Of a DNA stretch of 64,000 nt, positions 1 through 9,845 are shown in pieces. Below the pieces are notes generated by a model, which was not told the origin of the DNA, made no database searches, and saw nothing but the letters and a program-made list of their open reading frames with translations. The position numbers and the translations under genes were made by a program. Every line of letters starts with the position of its first letter. Position 1 is the stretch's first letter. Origin of the DNA: Chelydra serpentina (lineage: Eukaryota; Chordata; Testudines; Chelydridae); contig JBAIAC010000006.1 of NCBI GenBank assembly GCA_037349315.1, positions 13,241,501-13,305,500 of the forward strand, given 5' to 3'.

Positions 1-95
1 GGGGGTTGTTTCCGCGGGGCCGGGGGGTTTCGGCCCTCAGCCCTTTTCTTTGGAGTAATATGGCCCTCGCCGCTTTACGAGTTGTGCAGGCCTGA
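1..95 (+). repeat. GC-rich repeat segment, second copy at 55449-55532
   Basis: The first 95 bases match 55449-55532 almost base for base, including the stretch from TTTCCGCGGGGC to the GTTGTGCAGGCCTG end. The second copy lies inside a Penelope-like element. The left part of this copy is cut off by the window edge. I do not recognise the family. The following DNA to about 339 shows nothing recognisable. Confidence 0.7.
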
Positions 96-342
96 TCTAA
101 CTGGTTATTTTTAAGCAGGTATATTGGTATAATACGAAAACTGGGCCACATTCTGATTTACACTAAAACCCCATTCTACTGCTTCTGGCAAAACTTATTT
201 ACTACTACTTTACACAGCTCTGAAAATGTAATGGAAGCCTGTAAGGCTGCTGGCCTGTCTCTAGGTGAGTCCTTCATGGGCTTGGGGAATCTTTCATGCT
301 GTTGCTCTGGGCCTGCCTTTTATTCTTCAAACACAAAACTTA

Positions 343-376
343 GGGTATGTCTACACTACGAGACCAGTTCGATTTT
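343..376 (+). repeat. Harbinger 5' terminal inverted repeat
   Basis: The left end starts GGGTATGTCTACACTACG and runs into a TTCGATTTT motif. It pairs with the right end with mismatches. The same GTCTACACTA core recurs at the ends of several MITEs in this window. Confidence 0.85.
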
Positions 377-720
377 TGTGTAACCGAACTTTGTAACCCG
401 ATATTGCCAGGTCGATCGTTCGAATCCACATCAGGGATCTTAATTCGAATTTCCGAGTCCACAGTAAGGGGGCAAGCGTCGACATTGCAAGCGGTGCACT
501 GTGGGTAGCTATCCCACAGTTCCCGCAGTCCCCGCTGCCCACTGGAATTCTGGGTGTAGCCCCCAGTGCCTTGTGGGACCGATATTGTGTCAAGGGTCGT
601 TATACGTAAATTTCGTCACTCGACCCACACTTCCGCCTTCCCTACGTGAAAGCGCCGGCTGGTAATGAATTCGCGCCCTTTTCCTGGGGCTGATAGCTCG
701 GACGCCACAGGACAGTGAGC

Positions 721-801
721 ATGGAGCCCTCCGCAATTATCGCTGATGTTCTGTCCGTTGCCAACTCCTCGCGCCTTATAGCGCACCTTTTCCAGACTTA
801 G
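721..801 (+). pseudogene. Former N-terminal extension of the Harbinger transposase
   Basis: An ATG at 721 opens 26 sense codons in the same frame as the transposase and ends in TAG at 799-801, directly before the ATG at 802. The frame is protein-like (it begins MEPSAIIADVLSVAN) and joins the main ORF without a gap. I infer that the ancestral protein started at 721 and that one nonsense change forces initiation at 802. Confidence 0.65.
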
Positions 802-2004
802 ATGCAGAGAAATCGGGAGAGGAGGCAACGGAAGCTCCGGGAGTACTTGAACTCTGAGAGGGGCATGGACCTCTCGCAAAGCGCTGGACCCCGGCCCCTA
901 GACATCATGGTGACAATGGGTCACGTTGATCCTGTGGAACGGCGATTCTGGGCAAGGGAAACAAGCACTGACTGGTGGGACCGCATAGTGCTGCAGGTCT
1001 GGGATGAGTCCCAGTGGCTGCGAAACTTTCGGATGCGTAAGGGCACTTTCATTGAACTTTGTGAGTTGCTGTCCCCTGCCCTGAAGCGCCAGGACACCCG
1101 GATGCGAGCAGCCCTCACTATCCAGAAGCGAGTGGCCATAGCCCTGTGGAAGCTTGCAACCCCTGACAGCTACCGGTCAGTAGCGAACCAATTCGGAGTG
1201 GGCAAGTCTACCATGGGGGTTGCTGTGATGCAGGTAGCCCATGCTATCGTTGACCTGCTGCTCCCCAAAGTAGTGACCCTTGGAGACGTGCAGGCGATCA
1301 TAGATGGCTTCGCTACGATGGGATTCCCAAACTGCGGTGGGGCCATAGATGGGACACACATCCCTATCCTGGGACCGGAGCACCAGGGCAGCCAGTACAT
1401 TAACCGAAAGGGCTATTTTTCTATGGTACTGCAAGCATTAGTAGACCACAAAGGACGTTTTACGAACATCAATGTTGGGTGGCCAGGAAAGGTTCATGAT
1501 GCTCGAGTTTTCAAAAACTCTGGTCTGTTTAGACGGCTGCAACAGGGGGTTTATTTCCCGGACCGCAAAATCACTGTTGGGGATGTGGAGATGCCAACAG
1601 TGATCCTAGGGGACCCTGCCTACCCGCTAATGCCATGGCTCATGAAGCCATACACGGGAGCCCTGGACACTGAAAAGGAGCTCTTCAATTACCGCCTGAG
1701 CAAGTGCAGAATGGTGGTGGAGTGTGCCTTTGGCCGTCTCAAAGGCAGATGGCGAAGCTTACTGACTCGCTCCGACCTCAGCCCTACAAATATCCCCATT
1801 GTGATTGCAGCGTGCTGTGTGCTCCACAATCTCTGTGAGATCAAGGGGGAGACGTTTATGGTGGGCTGGGAGGTTGAGGCAAATCGCCTGGCAGCAGATT
1901 ACGCTCAGCCAGACACCAGGGCGATTAGAAGATCACAGCGGGACGCGGTGCGCATCCGGGAAGCTTTGAAAGCTCGCTTCCAGACAGAGCAGGGTAACCA
2001 GTGA
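802..2004 (+). CDS. Harbinger DDE transposase (HARBI1/ALP1-like nuclease)
   Basis: The protein has 400 residues and catalyses cut-and-paste movement of the element. A helix-turn-helix-like segment (about residues 120-145, RSVANQFGVGKSTM) precedes the RNase-H-like DDE domain. The catalytic acidic residues are visible: D183 in AIDGTHIPI, D271 in LGDPAYPLMPW and E307 in VVECAFGRLKGRW; the conserved VHDARVF lies at 231-237. No frameshift interrupts the frame. The start at 802 is chosen because a TAG at 799-801 cuts off an in-frame upstream extension from 721. A plus-strand AATAAA at 2125-2130 follows the stop. In this family the nuclease works with a Myb-like partner, encoded here on the opposite strand. 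It is a transposon gene, not the host HARBI1 gene, because it lies between terminal inverted repeats. Confidence 0.92.
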   Translation: MQRNRERRQRKLREYLNSERGMDLSQSAGPRPLDIMVTMGHVDPVERRFWARETSTDWWDRIVLQVWDESQWLRNFRMRKGTFIELCELLSPALKRQDTRMRAALTIQKRVAIALWKLATPDSYRSVANQFGVGKSTMGVAVMQVAHAIVDLLLPKVVTLGDVQAIIDGFATMGFPNCGGAIDGTHIPILGPEHQGSQYINRKGYFSMVLQALVDHKGRFTNINVGWPGKVHDARVFKNSGLFRRLQQGVYFPDRKITVGDVEMPTVILGDPAYPLMPWLMKPYTGALDTEKELFNYRLSKCRMVVECAFGRLKGRWRSLLTRSDLSPTNIPIVIAACCVLHNLCEIKGETFMVGWEVEANRLAADYAQPDTRAIRRSQRDAVRIREALKARFQTEQGNQ

Positions 2005-2124
2005 CTGTTACACTTCCGTAAACAGATACTGAACCTTCCCCTGTTTCTGTACACAGGTTCCGTTGCCCATCCTCTCCCATTACCAACCCCCTTCCCCCTC
2101 CTTCGATCAATGCTTTAAAGGCAC

Positions 2125-2130
2125 AATAAA
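2125..2130 (+). terminator. Polyadenylation signal of the transposase gene
   Basis: AATAAA lies 121 bp after the transposase stop codon and is followed by a T-rich stretch. The convergent accessory gene has its own signal about 560 bp further right on the other strand. Confidence 0.7.
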
Positions 2131-2691
2131 GGAAATTTTTTTTTATTTGGACCGTCTCCTGTACTGGTTTGTCGGTTACGGTTTTAACCGTGGACGCATA
2201 CCGCGGTTGGGGAGCGGGTGGAGTGTGGGAAAGTACCCTTCAAAGGGGAATGACATGATCCTGCCTACAGAGCAGTCCTAAGTGCTGGACTGCTTGGTTA
2301 AAGGGACCATTAACCTCTCCTAATCGCATGTGTGTGTGGTGGGGTCTCTGACTTTTTCGTTGTGAATATCGGCTACGGATCCCCCGGTGCATTGATCTAT
2401 CCAGCAGGCTATTGCCAGCCGCTAAAGATCAGCGGCCACCCTCCCCCAGCAGACAGCAAACCACCCAACCACCAACCCCACGTAGAGAACCTGGAAACCT
2501 ACACACAGAATGAAAGGTGTGCTTACTGCATGCAATTTTAAAGTGTGCCTGTCACTTCATTTGTTACCCTGTCTGCACCCTCAGTTGTGCTTCGGTCCTC
2601 TGCACTTACAAACCCCGTTAACCAACAACCAGAGAAACAAACGGTCCCCTTTAAGACACTCTGGGAAACATCAGTGAACCAAAAAACCAGT

Positions 2692-2697
2692 TTTATT
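2692..2697 (-). terminator. Polyadenylation signal of the accessory gene
   Basis: TTTATT on the plus strand reads AATAAA on the minus strand, 79 bp beyond the accessory stop at 2776. The two Harbinger genes are therefore convergent, with separate 3' ends. Confidence 0.65.
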
Positions 2698-3620
2698 AAA
2701 TAGAACATTAACTTAACATGGAACCTGGGAAGGGAGGTGTTGAGGGGTGCGGCTGGAGGGAGGGGAAGGAAAAATCTAAGGTTTTGGCAATGGCAGCCTT
2801 CTGCTACTGGAGCAGTCTGCAGGGGTGGAGTAAATATTTCCATGCACCCTGCCTCCCCTTGTCCTAGTGACTTTTGGAGAGTAAACCACTGGATTTTGTG
2901 GCGGGGGAGGGCGGTTGGAAAGAACACATAGAGGTGCTCTTTCCTCCTGTCTCCTGTCCTGGAGAACATCCACCAGGCGCCGGAGCGTCTCGGTTTGCTC
3001 CCTCATTAGTCCCAGCATTGTTTGGGTCGCCTGCTGATCTTCCTGCCGCCACCTGTCCTCGCGCGCTTCAGCCCTCTGCTCCCGTTCCCTGGCTGCTCGC
3101 TCGTACCGTGCGAGGTCCTCTCTCCGCTGTGCCGCCTCCCTCTGTGACAACATCATTAATTCAGAGAACATGTCGTCCCGGGTTCTCTTTTTTCGCCGCC
3201 TTATCTGGAGTAGCCCATGGGAGGGAGAAGCACGGGTAGGGCGGGAGACACTCGAAGCTGCGGGATGAGGGAAAGGGAGTGAATTCCTCAGAAAGATACT
3301 TTTTGCAGAACAATGACCATACTCTTTCAGCGTGAATAGGACCAAACACAGTGCCTATCACATGTAAACGTACTACAAGGTCAAATACTATGCCTTAAGG
3401 CTGAGTGTCTGGGGTCCCGGTATACGGATCCCAGAAGCCTTGCCGTACAGTGAAAATCACCTCTCTGAAGACCATGGTAAGGTGATGAGTTAGGACTGCT
3501 GAGAGATTGCTTCACAGCAGTGCTCTACTCCCATGTCTCACTCACTGTTCCTGGCGGCGGGCAGGAACTGCTGCTGGCCAAACCACTAATCCACAGCGGC
3601 TTTCCTAACCCCCCCCCCAC

Positions 3621-4140
3621 TCCGCGTGGTCGCTCCCGGGACCGTTAAGTGCCCGCGAACCGCTCATCAGGAACGGTTCGCCTACCCTTCCCCCCCCCCT
3701 CCGCGTGGCCGCTCCCGGTAACCTAAAGTGCCCGCAAACCGCTCATCAGGAATGGCTCACCTACCCCTCCCCACCCTTCCGCGTGGCCGCTCCCGGTAAC
3801 CTAAAGTGCCCGCAAACCGCTCATCAGGAATGGCTCGCCTACCCCTCCCCCCCCTCCGCGTGGCCGCTCCCGGGAACCAAAAATGCCCACGAACCGCTCA
3901 GCATGAACGGCTCGCCTACCCTTTCCCACCTCCCTTCGCGTGGCAGCTCCCGGGAACCAAGATCGCCCGCGAACCGCTGTGTTTGAACGGCTGGCCTACC
4001 CCTCCCCCCCCCCTTCCCGTGGGCGCTCCCGGGAACCAATATTGCCCGAGACCTGCTGTGTCTTAACGGCTCGCGTACCCTTTCCCCGGCCTCGCGTGGC
4101 CGGTCCCCGGCACTGTCCCTACCCGCGCACCGCTAAGTAG
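3621..4140 (+). repeat. Minisatellite, about 6.5 copies of a 77-80 bp unit
   Basis: Units begin near 3621, 3700, 3778, 3855, 3935, 4015 and 4092, each with a CGCGTGGCCGCTCCCGG-like start, a GCCCGCGAACCGCTC-like middle and a poly-C end. The first copies are most alike and the last are diverged and truncated. It is GC- and CpG-rich. Frames across it are repeat translations, not proteins. Confidence 0.88.
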
Positions 4141-4262
4141 TCATGGTTTGGCTCCCGACTCCCTACCACCACGCGTTAACGTAAACAGCCAGGTGTCTTT
4201 CTTTAAAGGGAAAAGGAAGCATTCACTATACTAATTATACCACTCATTCAAACCAGGACCCC

Positions 4263-4553
4263 ATGACTGATATCACTCTGATGAGGATTACAGAGACAGA
4301 GAAATACTGCATGCTGCGTCAATGCAAGCAAACCCCGGGGCCGTATGCTGCCATGCTATGCAAGGCAATGATACCAGAGTACCTGCAGCTTGCATGGCGC
4401 GGGAAAGTATCCTACCATGGAAGAGACAATAAGGCCGCTCTCCCAGTGAACGTGCTAAACAAGCTCTCACTGTACCTCCAGGAGAGCTTCGCGGAGCTCT
4501 CAGATGGTGATTACTCCTCTTTCCCCATACATATTGACAGACTTTTCGAATAG
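4263..4553 (+). CDS. Unrecognised 96-aa ORF inside the Harbinger element
   Basis: This ORF encodes 96 residues with mixed, protein-like composition (for example MLRQCKQTPGPYAAMLCKA near the start and LYLQESFAELSDGDYSSF near the end). It lies in the intron of the accessory gene on the opposite strand and overlaps no other coding frame. AATAAA at 4644-4649 lies 91 bp past its stop. I recognise no domain. It could be a third Harbinger ORF, a captured host exon, or a chance frame. I favour real or formerly real coding, with modest confidence. Confidence 0.4.
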   Translation: MTDITLMRITETEKYCMLRQCKQTPGPYAAMLCKAMIPEYLQLAWRGKVSYHGRDNKAALPVNVLNKLSLYLQESFAELSDGDYSSFPIHIDRLFE

Positions 4554-4643
4554 TTGCACGGGAAAGCGACTCCAAGGTGAAGCGCATAAGGCCAATTAAG
4601 CCACAGTTACACAGCGCTAACACACCATAACTATTGTATTGCA

Positions 4644-4649
4644 AATAAA
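4644..4649 (+). terminator. Plus-strand polyadenylation signal after the 4263 ORF
   Basis: AATAAA within GCAAATAAATG, downstream of the 96-aa ORF and just before the accessory-gene splice donor on the other strand. Its use is inferred. Confidence 0.4.
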
Positions 4650-5598
4650 TGTCTAACACACTGACCTGATGATCCTTCGCCTGATTCCTGGTCAGGAATG
4701 CTGCCTTGGGAGTGTTCGTAGGGCAGCTCAGTCAGGGTGAGGAATAGTTCCTGGCTGTCGGGGACATCACGAGTGCGACCGCTGTGTAGTGCCTCTTCCT
4801 CCTCCCCTCCTTCCTCTTCTTCGCCGTCCGCGAAAACCTCCTCCGACGTGGCCGTAGAATGGACCCCGTCGTCGGAGTCCACGGACAGTGGTGGGGTAGT
4901 TGTTGCTGCACCACCGAGCATGGCATGCAGTGCCTCTTAAAATCGGCAAGTGTGTGGCTGCGACCCGGAGCGTCCGTTGGACTCCTTGGTCTTTTGGTAC
5001 GCCTGCCGCAGCTCCTTGATTTTCACGCGGCACTGCGTAGCATCCCGGCTGTATCCTCTCTCCGTCATAGCCTGGGAAATGTTTTCGTAAATCTTTGCAT
5101 TCCGTCTTTTGGAACGGAGCTCGGCTAGTATTGATTCGTCGCCCCACACAGCGATCAGATCCAAAACTTCACGATCACTCCATGCTGGAGCCCTCTTTCT
5201 ATTCTGCGATGGCATTGAAACCACTGCTGTAGAACTCTGCATCGTTGCCAGTGCTGCTGAGCTCGCCACGATGTCCAAAGAGGAAATGGGATTCAAAATG
5301 GCCACACAGGAAAAGGGATTCAAATTTTCCCGGGGATTTCTCTGAGTGGCAGGTCAGAGCATCCGAGTACAGATTACTGCCCTGAGCGTCCACTGAGTGG
5401 TGCACTGTGGGATAGCTCCCGGAGCTATTAGCGTCGAATTCCGTCCACAGTACCTCGCTTTCGGCATGGCCATTTCGAATTTGGCGCTACTCCCCTCGTC
5501 AGGGTGGAGTACAGAAATCGATTCAAAGAGCCCTTAATGTCAAAATAAACTGCTTCCTAATGTGGACGGGTGAGGGATTAAATCGAGTTAACGCTGCT

Positions 5599-5632
5599 AA
5601 ATTCGACATAAAGTCCTAGTGTAGACCTGGCC
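5599..5632 (-). repeat. Harbinger 3' terminal inverted repeat
   Basis: The right end carries AAATTCGACATAAAG and then CCTAGTGTAGACCTGGCC, the imperfect complement of the left end, directly followed by TTA. Confidence 0.85.
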
Positions 5633-5635
5633 TTA

Positions 5636-7787
5636 GGCAAAACACCAAAACAAAGCTGTTCTTCCACGTGCCACAGCTCCCAGGGGCTTTTCCCCTTGCC
5701 ACTCTCAGTGTCAAAGAGAAGGTGTTTCTTCCATTCAATTCCTCTGCTTGGAGCCCATCTCATTCCTGAAGCTACCTTCCACCTGAACTCACTCAGCCCT
5801 TTATATAAAATACCTGACCCCTTCCCAGCCATCTGATCATCCAACTAGTCTGTGTGACCCCAGGACCCCTGACCCTTAAAGGGACAGACCACCCTATTAC
5901 AGGGCCTTAGTGTAAGTGGGAATCAGACCCATTATATTTTTAAAAAAAAACTGAATTCAAATTTGGCCCCAAATTTAGCTTTTATATAAACAAGCTTTTA
6001 CAGACACCTAAGATAACAAAAATGACACTTGATTAATTATTCAGCATTCCAGTAGGAGTCGTTTACTGAAAAAACAGCCTCAGATTTAATGATCCAAGCA
6101 CACTGTGATCTTATAACGGAATCCACTGAATCTTATTGCCTGGAATCTTACTGAAGTCAATGAGCCTTTGCTTGGGCATTAAGGCCCATTGCAGGACACC
6201 GGCCTATCTGAGTCTGAAATGTTAGGTCAAATCCAGAGACAAATTCATATAAGTTCCGCCTTCTTCTGGCTCCTTGACATGTAAGTTAGTCTCCTTTAAA
6301 TCACCTTACCAATATGCAATTTGCATTCCCCTAAACATCGTTGCTGAGTTTGACCCTTGGTTTTAATTCTGGGTATTAAACTACTATTCCCAAAGGGTCA
6401 ACACGGCAAACCTGCATAAAGCCAGAGCATTTATGTGGAGTGTGTGTGTGTGGGGAGGGGGTATTAAACCCATGTGTGTGTTAAACCCATATGTGCATGT
6501 TAAACCCATTCCTAACCCACAGAATGGTAGTACAGGCCCCTTGCCACCACTCTTTCAGCGTATGGACCACACAAGTGGCCACTGCCCTTCCACATCCCTT
6601 ATTTATATGGAGTTTCCTAGCCACTATCTTTGCGTGCTCCCCAATGCTCTGCTCCATTCTGACCTATTCTAAGCTAGCCCAGATCCCACCACCTGGGTGC
6701 TCAAGTGGTGCAAAAGCCCCTATCACCCACTCAGCTCAGTAATTCCTCATAGCTGAAGGGGTTCAGAGACTTTCTGAAGGCCCTCAGCATCGAGATGGAT
6801 TATATCACCCCAAAATCCTCCCTTTCCTGCCCGCTAGTTGAAATTCTAGTTGAAAATTCTCTGCTGGTTCTTTCTGGCAAACTAGGTTGTGGATCTGTTT
6901 AACCATTCAGATAGTATACTGGTTCCTGGAACTAATGGCTCTCCAGCAAAATCAGTAGAGGCCAGCAGGAACCAATAGACACCAGTTGATTAATTCTACT
7001 GGAATTTCCACTAGGGGCATTCTGACATCAGGACAGCAGAGAATGACTTGCTAGTCAAAGACTGAAAATACATTTAAGTATATATTATTATGAAATTAGA
7101 CCCTGAAGTAAAGCAGTTAAGCACACGCTTATATGGTTTGCTGAATGGGGATGGACTGAAGCATGTGTTTTGCTGAATTGGGGACTCAATTACCATCATT
7201 TACATATCCATTTCGACACTATATTTATGGAAACTAATGACGTATTTCCTTAGAAACTGCTTTTCTGTCTTAGAAGAGTTTTTAAAAGGTCCCTTGGGGA
7301 CATCTTCAAGATACAACTAAGGATCTCTTGAAACTGCTAGGAAGCATTTCTTTTTTTGACTAATGCTGCCAGCCATGACAAACTACATAACTAAAAATAG
7401 AATAAGGGAACAAAATGCTACTAATAAAGAAGGTTTAAATATAACCAAAATTACAAGTGACTAAATAATACTAAATAGATGCAAACCTTCTGGGAAAACT
7501 AATTCCACAGAAAAATGAGAAAAATAGGAAAACAAACCAAAAATAAATCAAAAGTTGCAGTCTTATATCTAAAAGGAATGAGCAAAGAGCAAGGGTCCAT
7601 TTCTGCTCCCATTGAAGTCAATGGCAGTTTTGTCTTCAGGCCCTCTGTGTGAGATTTTCAAAGCATTGTTTGCAGTGTTGTAGCCAGGTTGGTCCCAGGA
7701 CACTAGAGAGACATTAGCAATCTCTCTGAGAATTTCAAATGTGCTCCACGTTGGCCTAATCCTGCTCTCATTAAAGTCAATGGGAAT
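5636..7787. other. No gene recognised (unique-looking DNA)
   Basis: AT-rich DNA with a short GT/G-rich patch near 6435-6462. I see no exon, RNA gene or clear transposon end. A fragment at 7677-7720 (GTTGGTCCCAGGACACTAGA) resembles a repeat seen again at 63120. The segment 7554-7615 is similar to 20290-20351. Confidence 0.5.
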
Positions 7788-7795
7788 TTTACCAG

Positions 7796-7917
7796 TAGGG
7801 TGACCAGATATCCTGATTTTATAGGGACAGTCCCGATTTTTGGGTCTTTTTCTTGTATAGGCTCCTATTACCCCCCACCCCGTCCCGATTTTTCACATTT
7901 ACTGTCTGGTCACCCTA
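7796..7917 (+). mobile_element. hAT-type MITE, 122 bp
   Basis: The ends are TAGGGTGACCAGAT and CTGGTCACCCTA. The exact 8-bp target duplication TTTACCAG flanks it (7788-7795, 7918-7925), which fits the hAT superfamily. Related copies are at 26743-26865 and 63394-63517. A longer element with the same ends is at 23017-23712. Confidence 0.88.
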
Positions 7918-7925
7918 TTTACCAG

Positions 7926-8722
7926 ACACGTGAGCGCTGGCCTAGCTCAAATTTCCATTGACTGCAATAGGAGCAGTGTTAGACCAACACTGGAGAAGTT
8001 GCCTTTGTATTTCTTTATTATGCCAAAATCCCATTCCCACAATCCCTACCATGGCAACACTTCTGTTGACTCCAGTGGAACTTCCACCTAACCAGAGACA
8101 GCCAAATTGGACACCAAGTGACAAAAGGAATGGATTGCTGCAGACAATGAAGCAATATAGCCTGTATCACCCTCAGGTTTATGACTGCTCCCTCTAGTGG
8201 CAATAAAAATGTCTAAAATGTGGAGAGCACTCAAATCATTCCTTGGAGATGAGAAAGCAACGCCCCTCTCTCTCCCCCTCTGACAAAATGGTGAAGTTAT
8301 AGGATAAGGAAGAGGAACTTTTTTTCCTAATCCTTTCCATGGAAATTCTGGCTCTGTTAAGTTTAGCTGAGCCTTTGGGACAATTTTGGGGAGTTTTTAA
8401 CATCCAGAGGGGCCATTCACTTTTATTCATTCATTAAGATCTGGTTTCTAATTAGTTTCAATTAGCCTTTACCTTTCTCTTTCCATTGGCTAAATTTAAT
8501 AACACACCCACATACAAGACACACTGCCCATGTGGCACTTCTCACTGGAGTGCAAGTGACCTCACCCAGGACACCTATGAAGTAATACCCTGATAGGCCC
8601 CAATTCTGCAGTACAAAACTTATGGGTGGCTCCAGTCCTCTCACATTTCTTCTCAACTGCCACCGCAGAGAGAAAGAGAGAGACCCACACATGACTAATG
8701 ATATCCAGCTTGCTTAATGAAC
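7926..8722. other. No feature recognised
   Basis: Nothing beyond short low-information frames; no splice-bounded coding segment seen. Confidence 0.4.
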
Positions 8723-8730
8723 CTCTAGAA

Positions 8731-9463
8731 CAGTGGTTCCCAAACTTTAACAACCTGTGAACCCCTTTCAATAAAATGTCAAGTCTCGTGAACCCCCTCC
8801 TAAAATGAATATTTCCAGGGATTTTCTCCTTTACTTGAGTATAAATTATAAAAGCAGTGATCTTGGAAATATAAAATTTATGACATGCTTATTACACACC
8901 ATTTAATATTAATTATTAATCGTTACAGTATTTTTATTACATTATGAAAACAGCAACACTCTTCCAAGATCTCGCTTTCATAGCTTGTATCACTTTGAAT
9001 AAGCCTGTTATAAGACAAGGCTCCCATGTTTCATCAAGGAGTATCAAATGTGAAACAGCATGAAGATATTTAAGAAGCCAATTCAAAAAGTTCCTCCTAC
9101 ATAAGCATTCAGGTCTTGTGCGTTGTTTGCCTAGACTGCTTGTTACAACAAAACTTAAACTTGTTCATAATAATTTTAAAAACCAATACCAGCTGCCTAT
9201 TTAATTTTAAAAACAAAAAATATCCACCTCCCTTTCCATTTCTTATAAGGAGTCTTGAAGTTTAAATCTCCTCAGTGTGATAGATATGCTTGCTTTGATC
9301 TGCTTAGCTTCTGGAAGTCCAGGGGCTCCAGGCTACTAGCCCCATGCTGGCCGGGGTCCCTAGAGACAGCTCTGTCCACCATTAGGAATTTTTTTCCCCG
9401 AGAACCCCCTGTAACATTTCGCAAACCCCCAGGGGTTCATGAACCCCAGTTTGGGAACCACTG
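8731..9463 (+). mobile_element. hAT (Charlie-like) non-autonomous element, 733 bp
   Basis: The termini are CAGTGGTTCCCAAACTTT and CAGTTTGGGAACCACTG, a typical hAT-Charlie style inverted repeat. The interior is AT-rich with no transposase frame. The flanking octamers (CTCTAGAA and CCCTGAAG) match poorly, so the target duplication has decayed or the ends are slightly misplaced. Confidence 0.8.
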
Positions 9464-9845
9464 CCCTGAAGATATTCAGATTCCATGGTGATGGACATGG
9501 CAGGACAACCTGAATAGAACAGAACTTTTAAGCCAATGAGATCTGCTTGGGTGCAAGGTCTGTACATCACATCGTGGGATCAGGACTGTAGTTTTGCTCT
9601 GCTTTTTAAAATATTGATATGGACACACATGGTGAAAAGATAAGGCTAATAAATCGTATTTTTAAGAAAAGAAATTAGAGACAATATTATCAAACAATAA
9701 CCATCCAGGCAGTGTTGTTTCTATCGCACTTTCATTACAATTTGGAAGTTAAAAACTGAAGCCACTGGAAATATAAGAGTTTGGAGAAACTTTCTTAATA
9801 GATGTCATGGCTGGTGCATATAAGAAGTTTACAAACCAGGCACCA

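Larger units (their letters stand above)
3258..4665 (-). other. Predicted intron of the accessory gene
   Basis: On the minus strand the intron begins GTCAGT (4665-4660) and ends with a pyrimidine-rich tract and CAG (3260-3258). Splicing keeps the frame: ...GEGSS joins A-SSVSRPTR. The intron holds the 79-bp minisatellite and a plus-strand ORF at 4263. Confidence 0.7.
2776..5242 (-). pseudogene. Harbinger Myb/SANT-like accessory protein gene (two exons, one nonsense codon)
   Basis: Exon 1 runs from an ATG at 5242 (MQSSTAVV) or 5215 (MPSQNRKR) to 4666. Exon 2 runs 3257-2776. The N-terminal part is a Myb/SANT (trihelix) DNA-binding domain with APAWSDREVLDLIAVWG, ISQAMTERGY and a QCRVKIKELRQAYQ helix. 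An acidic glutamate-rich segment follows. Exon 2 carries a basic RRRKKRTRDD patch and a long charged coiled coil (EDLARYERAAREREQRAEAR). The donor CAG|GTCAGT and the acceptor CAG|CTTCG join in frame. An in-frame TAA at 4937-4939 follows HTCRF and precedes EALHAMLGG, so the DNA-binding domain is cut from the rest. In Harbinger systems this partner recruits the transposase to DNA and the nucleus. Intron removal and the original start are inferences. Confidence 0.82.
343..5632 (+). mobile_element. PIF/Harbinger DNA transposon, near-complete, 5.29 kb
   Basis: The element is flanked by the 3-bp target duplication TTA (340-342 and 5633-5635), as expected for PIF/Harbinger. Its ends are imperfect inverted repeats: GTCTACACTA at 349-358 and its complement TAGTGTAGAC at 5617-5626 sit at the same 6-bp distance from each end. 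Inside are a DDE transposase gene (plus), a Myb/SANT accessory gene in two exons (minus), a minisatellite and a third ORF. Harbinger transposition needs both the nuclease and the Myb-like protein. Both carry one premature stop here, so this copy is probably not fully autonomous, although its structure is almost complete and the decay looks slight. Confidence 0.93.

Noticed and set aside
802..2004. Domesticated host HARBI1 gene
   Set aside because: The ORF is bounded by terminal repeats and TTA duplications and is accompanied by the element's accessory gene.
3705..4140. Repetitive protein encoded by the minisatellite
   Set aside because: Frames in several registers are equally open because the unit lacks stops; no start or conserved frame stands out.
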